From the NCBI GenBank assembly GCA_020636135.1, contig JACJYK010000001.1, positions 3,210,501 to 3,274,500 of the forward strand: a stretch of 64,000 nt of DNA. The letters run 5' to 3'. The notes beneath the pieces are model-generated. The model was not told where the DNA came from and made no database searches. It saw only the letters and a program-made list of their open reading frames with translations. Positions within the stretch are counted from its first letter, which is position 1. Each line of letters starts with the position of its first letter. This DNA comes from Lewinellaceae bacterium (lineage in GTDB: Bacteria > Bacteroidota > Bacteroidia > Chitinophagales > Saprospiraceae). A program made the position numbers and the translations under genes. Shown here piece by piece: positions 25,578 to 34,842 of this stretch.

Positions 25578-27737
25578 ATGCATTCCCAGATCATTTTCAG
25601 TTTTATGGCATTTTTATTGGCCGTGACCTCCTTATCGGCAGCTGACTTTCCCATCCCGTTGAAACAGGCATCCGAGCCCATAACCATCGATGGCCGGCTG
25701 GATGACCCAGCCTGGAAACATGCATTTGTCATTCAGGATTTCAAGACCATACAACCCGACTTCGGGTTGCTACCATCAGAACAAACGACCGCATACCTCA
25801 CGTATGACCAGTCCAATATTTATTTTGCGGCCTACTGCTATGATTCACAACCATCCAGGATAAAAGCCAGTTTGTCCGCCCGGGACCAGGTAGATGGAGA
25901 TGATTGGGTAGCCTTCTGCCTTGATGCCGATAATGATGAGTTAAGTTCTTATTTCTTTTTATCCAATCCGCTGGGTATCCAGGCCGACGGGACGCTGGAT
26001 GCTTCGGCATCACCCGATGCCCTGCTGGATATGGTCTGGCAGAGCGCCAGTCAGGAGACTCCCGACGGGTACATCGTTGAGATGGCCATTCCCCTGAATA
26101 ATTTGCGCTTTTCCAACCGGGACACCCTTACCATGGGATTTAAAATTGCCCGGTACATCAGCCGAAAATCAGAAGAGGATGATTTCCCGGAATACCGGCC
26201 GGAACGGGGTGCGGCCCTGACTCAGTTCCAGAAAATAACAGTGACCGGAATTAAAAGCAAAAATATCCTGGAAATTTTGCCCGCGGTCACGTTAGGTCGC
26301 CATGATCAATTGCAGGCAGGGAAACTAGAATCAGGGGCCTGGAAAGCAGATGTCGGCGTTACCGCCAAAATAGGCATCACGTCCAGCCTGACCCTTGATG
26401 CAACCTATAACCCGGATTTTTCACAGGTAGAATCCGACGCCAGTCAAATTGATGTAAACCTGAGATCGGCCTTGTTTTATCCTGAAAAACGTCCCTTCTT
26501 TCAGGAAGGCCAGGATCTGTTTGGATTCAGCGCAAGCCTGGATGGCACCTATCTCCAGCAATTAGTTAATACGAGATCCATCGTGGACCCTCAGGTGGGC
26601 CTGAAACTCACCGGCCGGATAAATCAAAAAAATGTCCTTGCAGCATTGTATGCCCTTGACCAGTATCCTGGAACCCTGGGCGATAATCCCACGGGCAAAG
26701 ATGCCCACTTTTCCGTACTGCGTTATGGCCGTCTGCTTAAGTCTGACAGCTATCTAGGTGGTTTTTTTACCGGCTGGAATTACGATGGTCAATCGAACTA
26801 TGTCGCTGGTGCGGATGGCCGGCTTCGTACCGGAAACAAAAGTCGGATTGAATTCCACGGATTTAGATCTTTCAGCCGGGGTGAAGAACATCAACAAGGC
26901 CACGCGATAGGCACTGCCTGGCGTTACGATGCACGTGACTGGAATTTTCATACCGGGATTTTCGATGTGTCTGAAAACTTCAATACACGGTTAGGCTATG
27001 TTACCCGGACTGGAATCACAACCATTCCGATGGTGCTGACACGTAACTTCTATTACGAAAACAAACGCTTGCAACGACTATCACCCTATATCTGGTCCCG
27101 CAATAGCTTTGACCATGCAGCAAACCTATGGGAAACACTCAACAGCTTTGGCATCGAGATGGGATTACCTCGACAAAGTGAAATTACGGTTTCTGCTTGG
27201 CTGGGTAATGAGGTGTTTGCCGGTCAACAATTTAGCAGGAATGCATTGCGATTTGTGGCAGCCAGCCAGCCTTACAACTGGTTAGGAATCGGCATGGAAT
27301 GGCGTTATGGCCGAGCCATCTATTACAATTATGACGATCCTTTGGGAGGGAATGAACAACTTCTTGGTGCGTCCATCCGTTTACAGCCGTTCGCAAAACT
27401 ATCATCCCAAGTAAACGTGCGCTTCGGCAATTTTTATCGCAAAGGGTCCCAGGAAGCGCTCTATTCTGTGACTATCTGGCGAAATAGCACGGTTTGGCAA
27501 TTCAATAAATATTTATTCTTCCGGGCTATTTCAGAATTTAACGTCTATACGCATAAATTCAGAGAAGATTTATTACTTTCTTTCACCTGGATCCCCGGAA
27601 CGGTCATTTACCTGGGATACGGATCGCAATTTGAAAAACAGGAATGGAATGGAATGGATTATATTCCGGCTGACCAATTCCTCCAAAGTCAGGGTACGTG
27701 GTTTTTTAAAGCTTCTTATCGCTGGCAACGAAAATAA
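25578..27737 (+). CDS. DUF5916 outer-membrane protein with CBM9-like N-terminal domain
   Basis: About 719-residue exported protein. Signal peptide (MHSQIIFSFMAFLLAVTSLSA), then a CBM9-like beta-sandwich (about 25-210; 'ITIDGRLDDPAWKHA', 'VAFCLDADND'), then the DUF5916 region with hallmark 'LDATYNPDFSQVESDASQI' and 'RPFFQEGQDLF'. A long beta-rich part to the C terminus is likely an outer-membrane barrel. An in-frame TTG at 25542 exists, but the ATG at 25578 gives a standard signal peptide. The family is widespread in Bacteroidota and Gemmatimonadota; function is unknown. The LytS/LytTR pair follows 33 bp downstream and may be in the same transcription unit. Confidence 0.87.
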   Translation: MHSQIIFSFMAFLLAVTSLSAADFPIPLKQASEPITIDGRLDDPAWKHAFVIQDFKTIQPDFGLLPSEQTTAYLTYDQSNIYFAAYCYDSQPSRIKASLSARDQVDGDDWVAFCLDADNDELSSYFFLSNPLGIQADGTLDASASPDALLDMVWQSASQETPDGYIVEMAIPLNNLRFSNRDTLTMGFKIARYISRKSEEDDFPEYRPERGAALTQFQKITVTGIKSKNILEILPAVTLGRHDQLQAGKLESGAWKADVGVTAKIGITSSLTLDATYNPDFSQVESDASQIDVNLRSALFYPEKRPFFQEGQDLFGFSASLDGTYLQQLVNTRSIVDPQVGLKLTGRINQKNVLAALYALDQYPGTLGDNPTGKDAHFSVLRYGRLLKSDSYLGGFFTGWNYDGQSNYVAGADGRLRTGNKSRIEFHGFRSFSRGEEHQQGHAIGTAWRYDARDWNFHTGIFDVSENFNTRLGYVTRTGITTIPMVLTRNFYYENKRLQRLSPYIWSRNSFDHAANLWETLNSFGIEMGLPRQSEITVSAWLGNEVFAGQQFSRNALRFVAASQPYNWLGIGMEWRYGRAIYYNYDDPLGGNEQLLGASIRLQPFAKLSSQVNVRFGNFYRKGSQEALYSVTIWRNSTVWQFNKYLFFRAISEFNVYTHKFREDLLLSFTWIPGTVIYLGYGSQFEKQEWNGMDYIPADQFLQSQGTWFFKASYRWQRK

Positions 27738-27770
27738 GCAACAGTTATCAAGCTGAACACCAGAAAATCT

Positions 27771-28880
27771 ATGAATAAAGACAATGCAAAGCAATTTGAT
27801 GATTTAACCATGAATTGGATTAAATATAAATGGCTCTGGATTTTCATCTTCCTTACCCTGTTGGGGCTACTTGACATAGGCGTTCTGGTTACGGACGATA
27901 TGGCTGACGGCAACCAGGTAGAATGGCTTCGCTATTTTATCAATGAAATATCCGCAGTTTGGCTTTTACTACCATTGATAGCTGTTTTATTCTGGTTTTT
28001 CAGGCAATATCCCATTACTAAATCTAACTTCAAAAGCCGGTTACTGCTTCACCTGTTCGTTACAGTATTATTTGGAACCACCCATACACTATTAATGTAC
28101 ACGATTCGAACACCATTGTACCATTGGTTTGGAATTGGCGCATACAATTCATTCTATGGAATCCTCGGGTACAGGATTGTGATGGAATACCTGAAGCAAT
28201 TTATTTTTTATTGGGTGGTTTACGGGTTATTCACATTATTTAAACAGTTCAGAGAACAACAACTACAACAAATCCGGACGGCGCAACTCGAAGAACAACT
28301 TACCAGATCGCGATTACAAACGTTGCAGATGCAACTCAATCCGCATTTTTTATTCAACACTCTTAATGCAATATCGGGCATTATGTACGAAGATTTGGAT
28401 GCAGCAGACCGGATGATGTCCAATCTCAGTGATATGCTGCGCTCCACATTTCAGATCAAAACATCAGAGCATTCTCTGGATGAAGAAATAAATCTGATCA
28501 ATCATTATTTAAAAATCATGCAAATCCGGTTTAAAGACAAATTGGATATCCGAATCTCAAGCGAAGATCATGCAGGAGACGCCCTGCTACCGGTATTTCT
28601 GCTTCAACCACTATTGGAAAATGCTATTAAACATGGTGTTGAAAGTAAAGGGAAAATTCACATTAATTTAACTTCCAAAATCATTCAGGATAAATTAAAC
28701 ATACTGTTAACCGACGATGGCCCGGGCATCCAACGCAACTTTGGCTCCGGTATCGGATTGAAAAACACCATGGAAAGACTGGAAAATCACTACGGAGATC
28801 AATTTAAATTTGAGATGAAAAACCGGGATGAAGGCGGGCTATCCATACTTATTGAAATCCCAATACAAAAAGCTGCATGA
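27771..28880 (+). CDS. LytS-type sensor histidine kinase
   Basis: 369-residue inner-membrane kinase of the His_kinase/YehU group. About four membrane helices occupy residues 15-150 without a recognisable periplasmic domain. A coiled-coil linker follows ('LFKQFREQQLQQIRTAQLEEQL'-like). The phospho-acceptor His192 lies in 'QLNPHFLFNTLNAI'. The HATPase domain has the N box 'LQPLLENAIKHGVE' and G box 'DDGPGI...GIGLKNT'. The stop overlaps the start of the LytTR regulator by 4 bp (ATGA), so they are a cognate two-component pair. Confidence 0.95.
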   Translation: MNKDNAKQFDDLTMNWIKYKWLWIFIFLTLLGLLDIGVLVTDDMADGNQVEWLRYFINEISAVWLLLPLIAVLFWFFRQYPITKSNFKSRLLLHLFVTVLFGTTHTLLMYTIRTPLYHWFGIGAYNSFYGILGYRIVMEYLKQFIFYWVVYGLFTLFKQFREQQLQQIRTAQLEEQLTRSRLQTLQMQLNPHFLFNTLNAISGIMYEDLDAADRMMSNLSDMLRSTFQIKTSEHSLDEEINLINHYLKIMQIRFKDKLDIRISSEDHAGDALLPVFLLQPLLENAIKHGVESKGKIHINLTSKIIQDKLNILLTDDGPGIQRNFGSGIGLKNTMERLENHYGDQFKFEMKNRDEGGLSILIEIPIQKAA

Positions 28881-29626
28881 ATCCCTGGTTGAAAATTCTG
28901 ATTGCTGATGATGAAGCCCCTGCACGACGTAAATTGCAATCACTATTGAAGGATGAGCCATTGGTGGACCAGGTTTATTTTGCGGAGGATGGGGACATAG
29001 CTGTGGAAAAAATTATGCAGTTAAGTCCGGACCTGGTATTACTGGATATTCAAATGCCCGGCAAATCCGGATTTGAAGTAATTGCAGAAGTCGGTGTTGA
29101 AAATATGCCACCGGTCATTTTTATTACTGCCTACGATCATTACGCGCTTCGGGCCTTTGAAGTTCATGCTGTTGATTATTTATTAAAACCTTTCGACCGT
29201 GAGCGATTTCAAACTGCATTTCACCAGGCGGTGAACCAAATACAACTTAAGAAAAATCAAACTGCTCTTTTTCAGCAATTATTGGCAACTTTTAAAAATC
29301 CTCAGCAGTATCTGGACCGGATAATGGTACAGGTAGGTACACGCATTATTCCGCTCTCTATCTCGGACATCCTTTATTTTGAGTCCGACGATAAATATGT
29401 AGAAATTCACACCGTAGAGCAAAAGTATTTATTGCGCGAATCCCTCTCCCGGCTGGAGTCTCAACTGGATCCAAAATTATTTGCCCGCGTTCACCGGTCC
29501 CATATCGTACAGATCAAAGCCATCCGCCAGCTGACGCCCCGTTCACATGGCGATTACTGGATAGAACTGATTAATGGTAAAAAGCTGATATTAAGCCGCC
29601 GGTACCGGGATCAGCTATTTCAATAA
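28877..29626 (+). CDS. LytTR-family response regulator (partner of the LytS-type kinase)
   Basis: 249-residue response regulator. Receiver domain residues about 5-125 with 'IADDEAPARRKLQ', phospho-acceptor Asp57 in 'LVLLDIQMPGKSGFE', and 'HAVDYLLKPFDRE' near the end. The LytTR DNA-binding domain is at about 145-245 ('ILYFESDDKYVEIHT', 'FARVHRSHIVQIKAI'). It overlaps the kinase gene by 4 bp and ends 2 bp before the stop of the convergent ABC exporter gene, so transcription from both sides meets here. Targets are unknown; LytTR regulators generally bind direct repeats. Confidence 0.95.
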   Translation: MNPWLKILIADDEAPARRKLQSLLKDEPLVDQVYFAEDGDIAVEKIMQLSPDLVLLDIQMPGKSGFEVIAEVGVENMPPVIFITAYDHYALRAFEVHAVDYLLKPFDRERFQTAFHQAVNQIQLKKNQTALFQQLLATFKNPQQYLDRIMVQVGTRIIPLSISDILYFESDDKYVEIHTVEQKYLLRESLSRLESQLDPKLFARVHRSHIVQIKAIRQLTPRSHGDYWIELINGKKLILSRRYRDQLFQ

Positions 29627-29628
29627 CA

Positions 29629-31389
29629 TTAGCTTTTGCGCTCATTATGCAGGAGCATATCCACAGCGTGCTCAAACGATCCGGCCCTGACCATCTCTCC
29701 CGCATTGACAAAAAAGATCTCATCGGCATTCTGAATGGTGTTCAGCCGGTGGGCAATGATCACCCGGGTGGTATAGTCCGGAAGGTGATTGAGGATATCT
29801 TCCAGGACCTGCTCGGTAATGGTATCGATATTGGCCGTCGCTTCGTCCAGGATCAGGATCTCAGGCTTACGTAGAACGGCGCGCATAAATGCAATGAGCT
29901 GGCGTTGACCCAAGCTGATGCTTTCACCTCCTGAGCCAATCTCCGTATCCAGACCTTTATCAAAGGTGCTAAGGATGCGCTGGAGGCCGGCTTCACGGAT
30001 TGTCTCCTCCAATTGGTTACCCTGCGTTTCAAACTGGCTGTTGCCATAGATGATGTTTTCCCGGACCGTACCTGAAAATAGAATTGGCTCCTGCAGGATA
30101 AAGCCTATTTTCCGGGCTCTTTCTTCCGGTGAAAAACTGCGGATGTCTTTTCCATCCAGGAGTACTTCTCCCTTCGTGGGGTCATATAGCCTTGCTATCA
30201 GGGATGCCGTAGTCGTTTTACCACCGCCGGTCGGGCCTACCAGAGCATAGGTTTTGCCCCGGTGTAATTTGAAGTTGATGTTGTGCAATATTTCGGTGTG
30301 TGGATCATAGCCAAAGGAAACTCCTTTAAACTCAATGACCGTTGTGGTGTCCTTCATGTTGTCAGGTGCAGCCACCACCTGCATATTATTTTCCATATTT
30401 AGCATGAAGGATATGCGGTCCCAGCTCGCCATAGCCGCCTGAAAATTCGCCCACAAAGCAGCCAGCTGGCGTAATGGATTGTAAAAATTGACCGCATAGG
30501 CCAGGTAACTAACCAGCAAACCTATCGTAAATGCCTGGATGCTGATCAAATGAATACCGACTACCAGAACGATAAGCTGTGCCAATGCAGCAAACAATCC
30601 GTAAACCGGAATAAAAATATTATTGGCGATGCCTGCTTTTAATGCGGCGGAATAATTCTGGGTATTTGCTTCCTCAAAACGTTCCCGGAAATAATCCCTG
30701 CGGTTGAATGCAACAATAACCTTGAAATTCTGCAGACTTTCCTGGATCTCTGCGCTTAAGCCCCCCGTACGCTGCATACTGATGGCATTTTTACTCTTCA
30801 CCCAGGACGAGCTGAATTTTGTGAATAAAAAAATCAGTACTGCTGGTAATAACGTCGCAATTCCCAACTCAACATTAATCGCCAGTAAAAAAATACCGGC
30901 ACCGGTCATCGTCACAATGGTGCCAATAAACTGCATCAGGGACTGGGAAAAAAATTGATTGATTTTGTCTGAGTCATTGTTGACTCGGGAAATAAGATCT
31001 CCTGCTTTGTTTACTCCAAAAAAGGCAACCGGTAATTCCTGTAGTTTATTAAAGATCGTATTCCGCAACTTAAACAGCATGCGCTGACCGACGCCTCCCA
31101 TCATGACCGTTTGTAAATAATTAGCCACGAAAGCGATGAGATACATGACGAGCAAGATCCCACCCCAACGCAATACTCCCTGGAAGTCCTTATTCACCAC
31201 ATAGGTATCAATGACATGACCGATAATGAATGGCGCCAGCAGATTTAATCCGGAATTGGTCACAATGGCTATCAAAGCGAGCAACATGGTCTTACGTTCC
31301 TCACGGATCAACCGAAGCAATTTCTGCAGTGCCCGCAGACTGGAAGTTTTCTGCTGTTGCTTCGCAACCTCATTGAGATTGTAACTCAT
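29629..31389 (-). CDS. ABC exporter half-transporter B (TMD-NBD)
   Basis: About 586-residue half-transporter: six membrane helices (about 35-320) fused to an ATPase domain (about 350-580). Walker A is 'GPTGGGKTT', the signature is 'ISLGQRQL' (non-canonical: L in place of the second G), and Walker B is 'ILILDEATANID' with the catalytic Glu present; the H-loop is 'IIAHRLNTI'. The ATG at 31389 ('MSYNLNEVAK') is preferred over a start at 31467. It overlaps the 3' end of the upstream half-transporter by about 20 bp, so the pair is translationally coupled and very probably heterodimeric. Substrate unknown; typically lipids, peptides or drugs. Confidence 0.92.
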   Translation of the reverse strand: MSYNLNEVAKQQQKTSSLRALQKLLRLIREERKTMLLALIAIVTNSGLNLLAPFIIGHVIDTYVVNKDFQGVLRWGGILLVMYLIAFVANYLQTVMMGGVGQRMLFKLRNTIFNKLQELPVAFFGVNKAGDLISRVNNDSDKINQFFSQSLMQFIGTIVTMTGAGIFLLAINVELGIATLLPAVLIFLFTKFSSSWVKSKNAISMQRTGGLSAEIQESLQNFKVIVAFNRRDYFRERFEEANTQNYSAALKAGIANNIFIPVYGLFAALAQLIVLVVGIHLISIQAFTIGLLVSYLAYAVNFYNPLRQLAALWANFQAAMASWDRISFMLNMENNMQVVAAPDNMKDTTTVIEFKGVSFGYDPHTEILHNINFKLHRGKTYALVGPTGGGKTTTASLIARLYDPTKGEVLLDGKDIRSFSPEERARKIGFILQEPILFSGTVRENIIYGNSQFETQGNQLEETIREAGLQRILSTFDKGLDTEIGSGGESISLGQRQLIAFMRAVLRKPEILILDEATANIDTITEQVLEDILNHLPDYTTRVIIAHRLNTIQNADEIFFVNAGEMVRAGSFEHAVDMLLHNERKS

Positions 31390-33121
31390 AATTGCTGGTG
31401 CTTTGTTGAGAATTGTATATCTGAACGTACTCCAGGCTTTGTTTGAGCAAATCCTGGTGAACGCCACGGGCTACTATTTCACCTTCCATCAGTACGATGA
31501 TCTGATCAAAAAGCTCTGCTGTGGCTATCTTTTGTGTCACGGAGATCAGGGTTATTCCAGGGTAATTTTGACGTAAATTATTCAGGATACGCGCCTCGGT
31601 ACTGGTATCTACACGGGCAGTAAAATCATCCAGCAGCAATATCCGGGGATTAATGGCGAGTGCCCGGGCCAGCATCAATCGTTGCTTCTGTCCACCGGAC
31701 AAGGATGTGCCCCGTTCGGAAACGATGGTATCCAATTTATCCGGAAGGGTATTGATAAAGTCTTTCAATTCAGCGGTGGCAATGGCCTTCTCCAGCATTT
31801 CATCGTTCACCTCATTGCTGAATGCTATGTTTTCCCGGATGCTCATGTTAAACAGGATGCTATCCTGAAAAACGAAGCCCACCTGACGATAAAAATGCTC
31901 TTTCACATAGGATTCCAAATCGTGCCCGTCAAATAAGATCTTACCTGAAGTGGGAGGCAACAAACCAGTTAATAAATAAAGCAGCTGGGTCTTGCCAGCG
32001 GCTGTCGGACCGATGACTGCCAGGGAGGTTCCGGGCTCCACCTTGAAGGAGATATTATCCAACGCCATCTTATCTCCGTATTTAAGCGATACCTGCTCCA
32101 GTTCAATCCTTCCCTGTAATGGTTCGGTAACTGTTGCCCTGTCTTCCGGTTCCCGGGCATGCAATACGCCGTCGATACGCTGATAACTGGCCGTGGCCTG
32201 GGCAATGACATTACTCATGAAACCGATCACTAGAATAGGGAAGATCAGCATGGACAAATAACTGTTGAAAGCTGCAAAGTCACCAATGGTCATGCTTCCC
32301 TGGATGACGAAATGGCCTCCAAGAACCAGTATTGATAAGGTAGCAAGATTCGCGGTAAGCACAATTATAGGAATCAGCGTGGCGAATAATTTCAGAATGG
32401 TCATTCCATAGTCTTTGGCTTTGGTATTGGCATCCAAAAATTTCACGTACTCCGGTTGCTGGGAGTTGATCACCCGGATAAGTGCAGCTCCCAGAATGCT
32501 TTCATTGATGATCTTATTCAACCGGTCAACAACCGCACGACTCTGAATAAAAATCGCCCTTACTTTCTTTAATACCACAGCAAATGCCACTCCGATGATC
32601 GGAATGATGGCTACAATAGCGAAGGCCAGCTTCCAATCGATTGAAAATAAAAGAATACTGGCACCGATTATGATGATCAGGGACGAGACGATGGAGACGA
32701 TGGCCTGCGAAACAAACGATTTTATAGAGTCCACATCCGCGGTCAGGTTTGTCAGTAATTTTGCCGGATTGGATTTCTCAATGAATGCACTGCTTTGCCG
32801 GGAAATTTTCTTGGATAGTGAAGTGCGAAGGTCACGGGCCACTTTTTCCGAGGCATATACCTGCACAATTCCCTGCAACCAGGTAAAAACAAAGACAGAC
32901 ACAGCCGCAACCAGGTAACTGGTCAATATGGACTTTAACTGATAGTTATCCGGATAAGAATCGATGGCCGAAGCGATGATCTTTGGTAAGATCAGGTTGA
33001 TGCTGTTCCCCAAAAGGGCTAAAGCGAGCAACATTACGATGAGCTTGCGATAAGGCTTCAAGAGCCCAAAAATTCCGGCATTTCTGGATGGTTTGCCGGT
33101 GCGAGCACTGGTGTTCGACAT
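31370..33121 (-). CDS. ABC exporter half-transporter A with degenerate Walker B
   Basis: About 583-residue TMD-NBD protein. Walker A is 'GPTAAGKTQ', the signature is canonical 'LSGGQKQR', but Walker B reads 'ILLLDDFTARVD' with Asp replacing the catalytic Glu. The switch region lacks the usual His: 'LISVTQKIATAELF' has Gln where the H-loop His is expected. These changes mark a catalytically impaired site, as in heterodimeric exporters of the TM287/288 and BmrC/D type. The start at 33121 ('MSNTSARTGK') is preferred over 33184. It is the first gene of the two-gene exporter operon. Confidence 0.92.
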   Translation of the reverse strand: MSNTSARTGKPSRNAGIFGLLKPYRKLIVMLLALALLGNSINLILPKIIASAIDSYPDNYQLKSILTSYLVAAVSVFVFTWLQGIVQVYASEKVARDLRTSLSKKISRQSSAFIEKSNPAKLLTNLTADVDSIKSFVSQAIVSIVSSLIIIIGASILLFSIDWKLAFAIVAIIPIIGVAFAVVLKKVRAIFIQSRAVVDRLNKIINESILGAALIRVINSQQPEYVKFLDANTKAKDYGMTILKLFATLIPIIVLTANLATLSILVLGGHFVIQGSMTIGDFAAFNSYLSMLIFPILVIGFMSNVIAQATASYQRIDGVLHAREPEDRATVTEPLQGRIELEQVSLKYGDKMALDNISFKVEPGTSLAVIGPTAAGKTQLLYLLTGLLPPTSGKILFDGHDLESYVKEHFYRQVGFVFQDSILFNMSIRENIAFSNEVNDEMLEKAIATAELKDFINTLPDKLDTIVSERGTSLSGGQKQRLMLARALAINPRILLLDDFTARVDTSTEARILNNLRQNYPGITLISVTQKIATAELFDQIIVLMEGEIVARGVHQDLLKQSLEYVQIYNSQQSTSNYELQSQ

Positions 33122-33251
33122 GGTGCTAAGATTGATTGCCCGAGGAAAAGGCTGCAAATTAACACCCAGCAGGTTGCCAAGCAAACGGCAATTGCCTGTT
33201 TAGAGGTTGTTATCCATTTTTTCAATTGAATTCTGACAGTCCAGACCTCTT

Positions 33252-33286
33252 AAAAACAAAACAGTCACCCTGCTATAGGATGACTG
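33252..33286 (-). terminator. Intrinsic terminator (minus strand) after the broken surface-protein gene
   Basis: Read on the minus strand: stem CAGTCA-x-CC / GG-x-TGACTG around a 7-nt loop, followed by TTTTGTTTTT. It lies 42-76 bp past the orphan sorting-domain tip and before the exporter operon, so it would separate the two. Confidence 0.7.
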
Positions 33287-33327
33287 CCTTGTTATATTAT
33301 TCATTTGGTCGGCTCGACCAGCCTTTA

Positions 33328-33375
33328 TCAATTCACTTTCACCATGCGCTTATTCAATACGCCCATCTCCGTTTC
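33328..33375 (-). pseudogene. Orphan C-terminal tip of a T9SS sorting domain
   Basis: Sixteen sense codons plus a stop read ETEMGVLNKRMVKVN on the minus strand, nearly identical to the true end of the neighbouring broken gene (ETEKGVLNRRMVKVD). Immediately upstream the frame becomes unrelated sequence. This is a leftover 3' end of a second, paralogous surface-protein gene, or a partial duplication of the first. Confidence 0.65.
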
Positions 33376-33407
33376 TACTGACGCTCCCGTCGGTCGGTCA
33401 GCACCGG

Positions 33408-34543
33408 TTAATCCACTTTTACCATGCGTCTGTTTAAGACCCCTTTCTCCGTTTCCAGTTGATAGAACAACACGCCCTTCACTTCCGGGATGCTGCCAGA
33501 TTCCAACGTAAACTGATGGTTACCTGCAGAGTAACTGCCGGTCACCCGGTAGAGCTCCTTACCCGTCACATCCATCACCCGCAGGGTGGCTGTCATGCTT
33601 TCCGGCAACCAGAAGCCAATCTTCGTCTCCCCGCTGAATGGGTTCGGCGTGTTCTGATAGAGTTCTGGGGTCCTTATCCCTTCTCCCTTTACCTTTTGTC
33701 CCGATGATGCTACTCCGGATCCCGACTCTGTCAACGGACTACTGTCCTGACAGGCATTGCCACTGTTGTCCTGCAGCAACAACGTCGTCGTGCAGAAGTC
33801 CTTGTTACCCGCTTCATCGATCACCCAAATCTCAACTTCGATCTCCTGGGAACGTCCATCCGGAATGTCCGCACAGGTGAATGTTATGCTTGGTGTTTCG
33901 CCGTCTTCCGTGAAGCTCAGGATCAGGTTATCGGCTGTTGTACAGTTATCGTAGCTGCCCGCATCAAAGTCCGTAGCCCAGATCTCCACTTCGCCCGATG
34001 GACTCATCACCACCGTGGCGATGCCATGGTAACAATAAGGCGTTGGGTTCTTGCAATCTCTTATCGTAAAGGTTGTGTAGCAACTGTCCTCGTTCCCACA
34101 ACGGTCCTTGCCTACCAGCCAGACACCATAGGTGCCGACGGCCAGTTCTGCTGTTAATTCATGGCCTTGTCCGTAAGCTATTGGCGTGGTTTCACCGGCC
34201 AATACCGTGTATCGGTACTGGATCTCATCTGCTGCTGCACAGTTGTCTGTGCCTGAAGCCAGCAACTCGTACCGTACCGTCGCTGCATCGCAGTTGTTAT
34301 CCAGGATGCAGGTCTCTTCCAGCTCATTGCAGACAATCACTGGTGCTTCATCGTCCACCAGTAAGGTACGCCATCGCAATACACCGTCACATCTTCAGGA
34401 GCTACCACAACCGGTGGCGTCTTGTCGTCTTTACGCACTTCGATCATGCAGTCGCTGTAGCGAACCGGAGTATAATAAGGTGTGGTCAGATTAAGGCGTT
34501 TCGTGATTTCTGCCTCGTTCCGCAAGTTTACAAATTGACAAAT
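33408..34543 (-). pseudogene. Broken T9SS type A surface-protein gene (HYR/Ig-like repeats)
   Basis: Remnant of a large adhesin-type gene. The 3' part (33408 to about 34360) encodes about 315 residues of Cys-rich HYR/Ig-like repeats ('VWLVGKDRCGNEDSCY', 'VEIWVIDEAGNKDFCT') and a type A T9SS sorting domain ('LYQNTPNPFSGETKIGFWLP', 'VLFYQLETEKGVLN'). A preceding piece (about 34340-34543), 'CMIEVRKDDKTPPVVV' then 'APEDVTVYCDGVPY', is in another frame, so one frameshift separates them near 34350-34370. Further upstream the frame closes at a TGA (34544-34546), and no signal peptide or start is found. So the gene is both frameshifted and truncated at the 5' end. A sequencing error could explain the frameshift but not the missing N terminus. 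Confidence 0.8.
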
Positions 34544-34842
34544 TCAACATCGGATGTGCGTCTCCCATCCTGAAATGCACACACTTCAGTTGAAGAAACG
34601 TATCCGTAATGTTTTTTTGAGTAATAAATGGAATCGGTAGAAGCGAGCAGGCTGTATATACACTTGATTTCCCGCACAAGGCACTGGAAAAACATTTCCA
34701 TTGGGCGAATGCTTTGGTTTTCAAGTGTTAAGGTTATGTCAGTCCGTCAAAGGCTGCAATTTAACTCAATAATCTTTATTTGACATAGCGCCGGACAAAA
34801 TATATTAAAAATTAATATATAAAATCTTCCGTTTAAGGTCTT
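34544..34842. other. Gap without a supportable gene
   Basis: About 300 bp upstream of the broken surface-protein gene. No signal peptide or HYR-like continuation is visible in any minus-strand frame, and the short open frames look random. It contains weak inverted matches TATGTCA / TGACATA (34735-34741 and 34781-34787). Confidence 0.5.
34799..34820 (-). terminator. A/T hairpin downstream of the serine hydrolase gene
   Basis: Perfect 9-bp inverted repeat ATATATTAA / TTAATATAT with a 3-nt loop, 22 bp past the hydrolase stop. On the minus strand it is followed by TTTGTCC. A weak terminator is likely, though the stem has no G/C pairs. Confidence 0.4.

Noticed and set aside
34491..34724. Possible 5' exon-like continuation of the broken surface-protein gene
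   Set aside because: The peptide shows no signal peptide, HYR repeat or Cys pattern, and it is in a different frame; it looks random.
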